Made by a program: the position numbers and the translations under genes
Shown here: one piece after another, positions 5,061 to 8,545 of the stretch
How positions within the stretch are numbered: position 1 is the first letter of the stretch
Layout of the letters: every line of letters begins with the position of its first letter
Notes under the pieces: generated by a model
Database searches by the model: none
Told to the model about the DNA's origin: nothing
The model's input: only the letters and a program-made list of their open reading frames with translations
Assembly: GCA_003545125.1 (NCBI GenBank)
Contig: DQCI01000260.1
Location: 16,867-25,411, forward strand
Direction: 5' to 3'
DNA length: 8,545 nucleotides
Origin: Paracoccaceae bacterium
Lineage (GTDB): Bacteria; Pseudomonadota; Alphaproteobacteria; Rhodobacterales; Rhodobacteraceae

Positions 5061-6206
5061 ATGGCCGAAACCGATCCCGTCGCGCTGACCAAGCGCCTGG
5101 TGCAATGCCCGTCCGTCACGCCGCAAGAAGGCGGCGCGCTGGTGCTGCTCGAAGAGATCCTCACCGGCGCCGGCTTCGCCTGCACCCGGGTGGACCGGGG
5201 CGGCGTGGCCAATCTGTTTGCGCGCTACGGGCGCAAAGGTGCGAACCGGACGCTCGGCTTCAACGGTCATACCGATGTCGTGCCGGTGGGCAACACCGGC
5301 GACTGGAGCGTGCCGCCTTTCGGCGGTGAGGAGAAAGACGGGTTTCTCTGGGGCCGCGGCTCCACGGATATGAAATCCGGCGTGGCGGCCTGGGTCGCGG
5401 CGGCGGTGGATTTCGTCGCCGAGGCGCCAGAGGACGCAGCCCTCATCCTCACCATTACCGGCGACGAGGAGGGCGACGCGACCGACGGGACCGCGGCACT
5501 GCTCGACTGGATGCAGGCGCAAGGCGAGCGGATGTCGGCTTGCGTGGTCGGCGAACCCACCAGCCCCAACCATATGGGCGAGATGATGAAGATCGGCCGC
5601 CGGGGATCGCTCACGGCCTATTTCACTGCGAAAGGTGTGCAGGGCCATTCCGCCTATCCGCACCGCGCGAAAAACCCGGTGCCTGCGCTCGCCCGGCTGA
5701 TGGCCCGGCTCGACGCCCATGTGCTCGACGAGGGCACCGCGCATTTCGAACCGTCCAGCGTCGCCGTCACCACGATCGACACCGGCAATCCAGCGACCAA
5801 CGTGATCCCGGCCGAATCCCGCGCCACCGTGAACATCCGTTTCAACGATGCGCATGACCCCGCCGGACTTCAGGCCTGGCTCAAGCAGGAGATGGAACAG
5901 ATCGCGGGCGACACCGGCATCGGCATGGAGATGCGCGTGAAGGTCACGGGCGAAAGCTTCCTCACCCCGCCCGGCGCGCTTTCCGAGTTGGTGGCGGCCT
6001 GCGTGAAAGCCGAGACAGGCATCACCCCGGAGCCGTCCACGTCCGGCGGCACCTCCGACGCGCGGTTCGTCAAGGACCATTGCCCGGTGGTCGAGTTCGG
6101 CCTCGTCGGCAAGACGATGCACGCGGTCGATGAGCGGGTCGAGATCGACCAGATCCGCCAGCTCAAGCGGATTTACACACGCATCATGCGAGACTATTTC
6201 GCCTGA
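5061..6206 (+). CDS. dapE: Succinyl-diaminopimelate desuccinylase DapE
   Basis: A 381-residue cytoplasmic metallohydrolase of the M20 family. It removes succinate from N-succinyl-LL-2,6-diaminopimelate to give LL-diaminopimelate, for lysine and for cell-wall peptidoglycan. The two-zinc site is complete: His70 in FNGHTDVVP, Asp103 in [10 protein letters not shown], Glu136 (general base) and Glu137 in [11 protein letters not shown], Glu165 in GEPT, and His354 in TMHAVDE. His196 in [10 protein letters not shown] lies in the dimerisation (lid) domain and reaches the partner active site in known DapE structures. The length and the [11 protein letters not shown] substrate loop (326-336) are standard. 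The ATG is chosen because GGAG lies six bases upstream; an in-frame start further back would add residues with no counterpart in DapE. No other dap gene is in view. The 88 bp that follow hold no clear signal. Confidence 0.97.
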   Translation: MAETDPVALTKRLVQCPSVTPQEGGALVLLEEILTGAGFACTRVDRGGVANLFARYGRKGANRTLGFNGHTDVVPVGNTGDWSVPPFGGEEKDGFLWGRGSTDMKSGVAAWVAAAVDFVAEAPEDAALILTITGDEEGDATDGTAALLDWMQAQGERMSACVVGEPTSPNHMGEMMKIGRRGSLTAYFTAKGVQGHSAYPHRAKNPVPALARLMARLDAHVLDEGTAHFEPSSVAVTTIDTGNPATNVIPAESRATVNIRFNDAHDPAGLQAWLKQEMEQIAGDTGIGMEMRVKVTGESFLTPPGALSELVAACVKAETGITPEPSTSGGTSDARFVKDHCPVVEFGLVGKTMHAVDERVEIDQIRQLKRIYTRIMRDYFA

Positions 6207-6294
6207 CGGGAAAGTTGTGTCTGTCGGGAGCGATTGTTCGAATTGTGCTACATCCGCACCCGAAATCGTAACACATTCCGCGGGGTGATGGTCC

Positions 6295-6909
6295 ATGAAA
6301 CGTCCCTGTGACACCTGCATCCGGCCCAAGGGGCGGCGTCCGACGCTTACGATCATGGTCAAAGCGCCCGCCGCCGGGCGGTCGAAAACCCGGCTCGGGC
6401 GCGAGATCGGGATGGTTCCGGCGGCCTGGTGGGCGCGCCACCAGCTTTCCCGCCTTGCCCGCACCCTTCAAGATCCAAGGTGGAACACGGTGCTCGCCGT
6501 CGCCCCCGACGCAGACGTGCACAGTGGCGCCTTGCCGCCACTTGCCCGCGTCCCCCAGGGGTCGGGCGACCTCGGCGACCGTATGGCCCGGGTGTTGCGC
6601 CGTTTCCCGGGCCCGACGCTGATCGTCGGCGCCGATATCCCGGGTATCACCCGCGCCCATATATCAGCCGGATTCACCGCATTAGGGTCACATGAGGCAG
6701 TGTTCGGCCCGGCACCCGACGGCGGATACTGGGCCATCGGCTTCAAGCGGGTCCGCCCTCTGCCCCCCCGGCTGTTCGACGGCGTGCGCTGGTCGTCCAG
6801 CCATACTCTCGCCGACACCCTGACGACGCTCGAAGGCCACCGCACCGCTTTCCTGCCGACCCTTCACGACGTCGATACCGCGGCCGATTTAACACGGGTT
6901 TCCCCCTGA
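6295..6909 (+). CDS. DUF2064/TIGR04282-type nucleotide-sugar-transferase-like protein
   Basis: A 204-residue protein with the small nucleotidyl/glycosyl-transferase fold of DUF2064 (TIGR04282), relatives of CofC. The motifs are in order: TLTIMVKAPAAGRSKTRLG (17-35, nucleotide-binding loop), GDLGDRMARVL (91-101), LIVGADIPGIT (109-119, with Asp114 where the family has a conserved Asp before Cys/Ser-Pro), VFGPAPDGGYWAIGF (136-150), and LHDVDTAADL (190-199). TIGR04282 carries an arsenosugar-biosynthesis label, but it is broad; no arsM or radical-SAM arsenosugar gene is visible here, so the substrate is open. The first 16 residues are an extension with a CxxC pair (Cys5, Cys8). The only other early in-frame start, Met21, would cut the first beta-strand, so 6295 is kept although the ribosome site is weak. 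Its stop lies 31 bp before rnr on the same strand. Confidence 0.88.
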   Translation: MKRPCDTCIRPKGRRPTLTIMVKAPAAGRSKTRLGREIGMVPAAWWARHQLSRLARTLQDPRWNTVLAVAPDADVHSGALPPLARVPQGSGDLGDRMARVLRRFPGPTLIVGADIPGITRAHISAGFTALGSHEAVFGPAPDGGYWAIGFKRVRPLPPRLFDGVRWSSSHTLADTLTTLEGHRTAFLPTLHDVDTAADLTRVSP

Positions 6910-6920
6910 CCTTTCGTCCG

Positions 6921-6940
6921 GCCCGTGCTACTCCTCGGGC
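6921..6940 (+). promoter_or_regulatory. Small stem abutting the rnr start codon
   Basis: GCCCG (6921-6925) and CGGGC (6936-6940) can pair around a ten-base loop, and the ATG of rnr follows directly at 6941. No good Shine-Dalgarno sequence is visible in the 31 bp before this start. A five-base-pair stem is weak, so this is noted mainly because it lies where a ribosome site should be. Confidence 0.25.
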
Positions 6941-8545
6941 ATGACACAGATCCCTTCCAAAGACGACATCCTCACCTGGATTTCCGAGAACCCGACCCTC
7001 ACCTCGAAGCGCGATATCGCCAGGGCCTTCGGGATCAAGGGGGCCGACCGGATCGAGCTCAAGCGCACCCTACGCGAGCTCGAGGAGGAGGGGCATCTGG
7101 CCAAGCGCAAGAAGACCTACCGCGATCCCGAGAAGCTTCCGCCGGTGGCGATGCTTGAGGTGGCCGAGATCACGCCGGATGGCGATATCTATGCACGCGC
7201 GCTCGAATGGCAGGGTGAAGGCGCGAGCCCCCGCATCCTCTTCGTCGCCAAACCGGGCGATCCCGCGCTCGCCGAAGCCGACCGGATTCTCTGCCGGATG
7301 ACTGAGGTCAAAGGCGACGATCATGCCTACGAGGCCCGGCTGATCCGGCGCATCGGCCAATCGGCCCGCCGCATCCTCGGGGTGTTCCGCAAGGGCGCCG
7401 AAGGAGGCCGGGTGGTGCCAATCGACAAGGGCGCCGACAAGGAATGGATGGTGCCGGCGGGGGCGACGCATGACGCGAAGGACGGTGAACTGGTCGAGGC
7501 CGAGCAGACCGGTCCCAAGGCGCGTATGGGGCTGCCAAAGGCGAAAATCGTCGCCCGGCTCGGCGACCCGACCGCGCCCCGCGCCGTTTCGCTCATCGCC
7601 ATCCACCAGCACGGGATACCTGACGATTTCCCCGACGAGGTGATCGCCCAAGCAGACAGCCAGAAGCCCGCTGGCCTCGCGGGCCGCGAGGACCTGCGCT
7701 ATTTGCCCTTGATCACCATCGACCCGGCGGATGCGCGCGACCACGACGACGCCGTCTATGCCCATGCCGATGAGAGCCCGAAAAACCCCGGCGGCTTTGT
7801 CGTCTGGGTCGCCATCGCCGACGTGGCGCATTACGTGACCCCCGGCTCGGCGCTCGATCGCGAGGCGCGCAAGCGTGGCAATTCGAGCTATTTCCCCGAC
7901 CGGGTGGTGCCGATGCTGCCCGACCGGCTATCGGGCGATCTGTGTTCTTTGCACGAGGGTGTGCCCAGGGCCTGCCTCGCGGCGCGGATCGTGATCGACG
8001 CGCAAGGCGAGAAGAAAAGCCATTCTTTCATCCGCGGGCTGATGAAATCGGCCGCCTCGCTCAACTACCGCGAGGTCCAGGCCGCACGCGACGGCGATCC
8101 CAACGACAAATGCGCGCCGCTCATGGAGGCGGTGATTGACCCTCTCTACGGTGCCTATTCCGCCCTGAAACGCGCGCGCGAGACGCGGCAGCCGCTGGAG
8201 CTCGACCTGCCGGAACGCAAGATCGTGCTGTCCGATGAGGGAAAAGTCGACAGCGTGCAGTTTGCCGAGCGGTTCGATGCCCACCGACTGATCGAGGAAA
8301 TGATGGTGCTGGCGAATGTCGCCGCGGCGGAGGAGCTCAACCGGCTCGGACGGCCGCTCCTGTTCCGGGTCCACGAGGAGCCGGGCCCGGAGAAGCTCGA
8401 CGCTTTGCGCGAAGTGGCGCAGGCCTCCGGCTTCACGCTCGCCAAGGGGCAGGTGCTGAAGACCCGGCATCTCAACGCGCTGCTCGCCCAGGCCGAGGGC
8501 AGCGAGTTCGACGAGCTCATCAACATCACCACGCTGCGGTCGATG
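6941..8545 (+). CDS. rnr: Ribonuclease R, N-terminal 535 residues (partial)
   Basis: A 3'-to-5' exoribonuclease of the RNB/RNase II family that degrades structured RNA in the cytoplasm; the frame is open to the window end, so the C-terminal S1 domain and tail lie outside. In order: an N-terminal winged-helix-like part (about 3-60, with EEEGHLAKRKK), cold-shock/OB-type RNA-binding domains (about 65-210), and the RNB catalytic domain from about 245. The magnesium site reads IDPADARDHDDAVY, giving Asp261, Asp267, Asp269 and Asp270, which match the four aspartates of E. coli RNase R (272, 278, 280, 281). RKRGNSSYFPDRVVPMLP (310-327) places Tyr317 at the position of the tyrosine that stacks on the RNA 3' end. 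RNase R is favoured over RNase II by the N-terminal helix-turn-helix region. The ATG has no clear ribosome site. The partial reading is intact, with no frameshift. Confidence 0.96.
   Translation, partial: MTQIPSKDDILTWISENPTLTSKRDIARAFGIKGADRIELKRTLRELEEEGHLAKRKKTYRDPEKLPPVAMLEVAEITPDGDIYARALEWQGEGASPRILFVAKPGDPALAEADRILCRMTEVKGDDHAYEARLIRRIGQSARRILGVFRKGAEGGRVVPIDKGADKEWMVPAGATHDAKDGELVEAEQTGPKARMGLPKAKIVARLGDPTAPRAVSLIAIHQHGIPDDFPDEVIAQADSQKPAGLAGREDLRYLPLITIDPADARDHDDAVYAHADESPKNPGGFVVWVAIADVAHYVTPGSALDREARKRGNSSYFPDRVVPMLPDRLSGDLCSLHEGVPRACLAARIVIDAQGEKKSHSFIRGLMKSAASLNYREVQAARDGDPNDKCAPLMEAVIDPLYGAYSALKRARETRQPLELDLPERKIVLSDEGKVDSVQFAERFDAHRLIEEMMVLANVAAAEELNRLGRPLLFRVHEEPGPEKLDALREVAQASGFTLAKGQVLKTRHLNALLAQAEGSEFDELINITTLRSM

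Noticed and set aside
4846..5088. An 80-residue Cys/Pro-rich open frame before dapE, with a G-rich stretch seven bases upstream
   Set aside because: It overlaps the dapE start, its composition looks like translated non-coding DNA, and no motif supports it.
6207..6294. A possible promoter (TTGTGT at 6215, TCGAAT at 6238) before the DUF2064 gene
   Set aside because: Both hexamers match the consensus poorly, and such matches are expected by chance.
4932..6464. A 510-codon open frame on the minus strand opposite dapE
   Set aside because: It is in antisense register with dapE, whose active-site motifs are all intact, and the antisense product has no recognisable family.
7070..7831. A 253-codon minus-strand open frame within rnr
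   Set aside because: It is a shadow of rnr; the plus-strand frame carries the complete RNase R catalytic motif.

Overview
The window comes from a GC-rich alphaproteobacterium, most likely a member of the Rhodobacteraceae (Roseobacter group). The evidence is the codon use, with almost no TTA, CTA or TCA codons, a Hint-domain protein of the kind common in that family, and the mix of dapE, a DUF2064/TIGR04282-type transferase gene, NnrU and rnr. This lineage is inferred from protein character, not from a marker gene. The window looks like core chromosome: there is no insertion sequence, phage gene, tRNA, rRNA or CRISPR array.

Left part, plus strand (1-1759). The last 11 codons of an unidentified gene are followed by three 20-bp palindromes spaced exactly 23 bp apart. 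Then come three overlapping genes: a 108-residue protein of unknown function, a HAD phosphatase of the phosphoglycolate-phosphatase type, and an NnrU-family membrane protein. The overlaps are ATGA and GTGA, so the three are probably translationally coupled in one transcript.

Middle part, minus strand (1772-4675). Read from right to left, it holds a Hint-domain protein that lacks the expected nucleophilic cysteine, a periplasmic-binding/ion-channel fusion laid out like an ionotropic glutamate receptor, and a small acidic lipoprotein. The gaps are 60 and 57 bp, so co-transcription is possible but not shown. The channel is the most interesting protein here. Its ligand-binding residues look intact, but the potassium-selectivity filter expected in bacterial relatives is replaced at equal length by VNGGFEE.

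A 385-bp gene-free stretch (4676-5060) separates the divergent Hint and dapE genes. It contains several inverted repeats, including one terminator-like hairpin.

Right part, plus strand (5061-8545). dapE (lysine and peptidoglycan precursor synthesis) is followed by a small nucleotide-sugar-transferase-like protein, and then by rnr, whose first 535 codons run off the window end. These are housekeeping genes with intact active sites.

No clear new multi-gene system is present. The points worth following up are the variant glutamate-receptor-like channel, the nucleophile-less Hint protein, the 23-bp-phased palindrome array with its overlapping ribosome-site hairpin, and the structured intergenic region before dapE.
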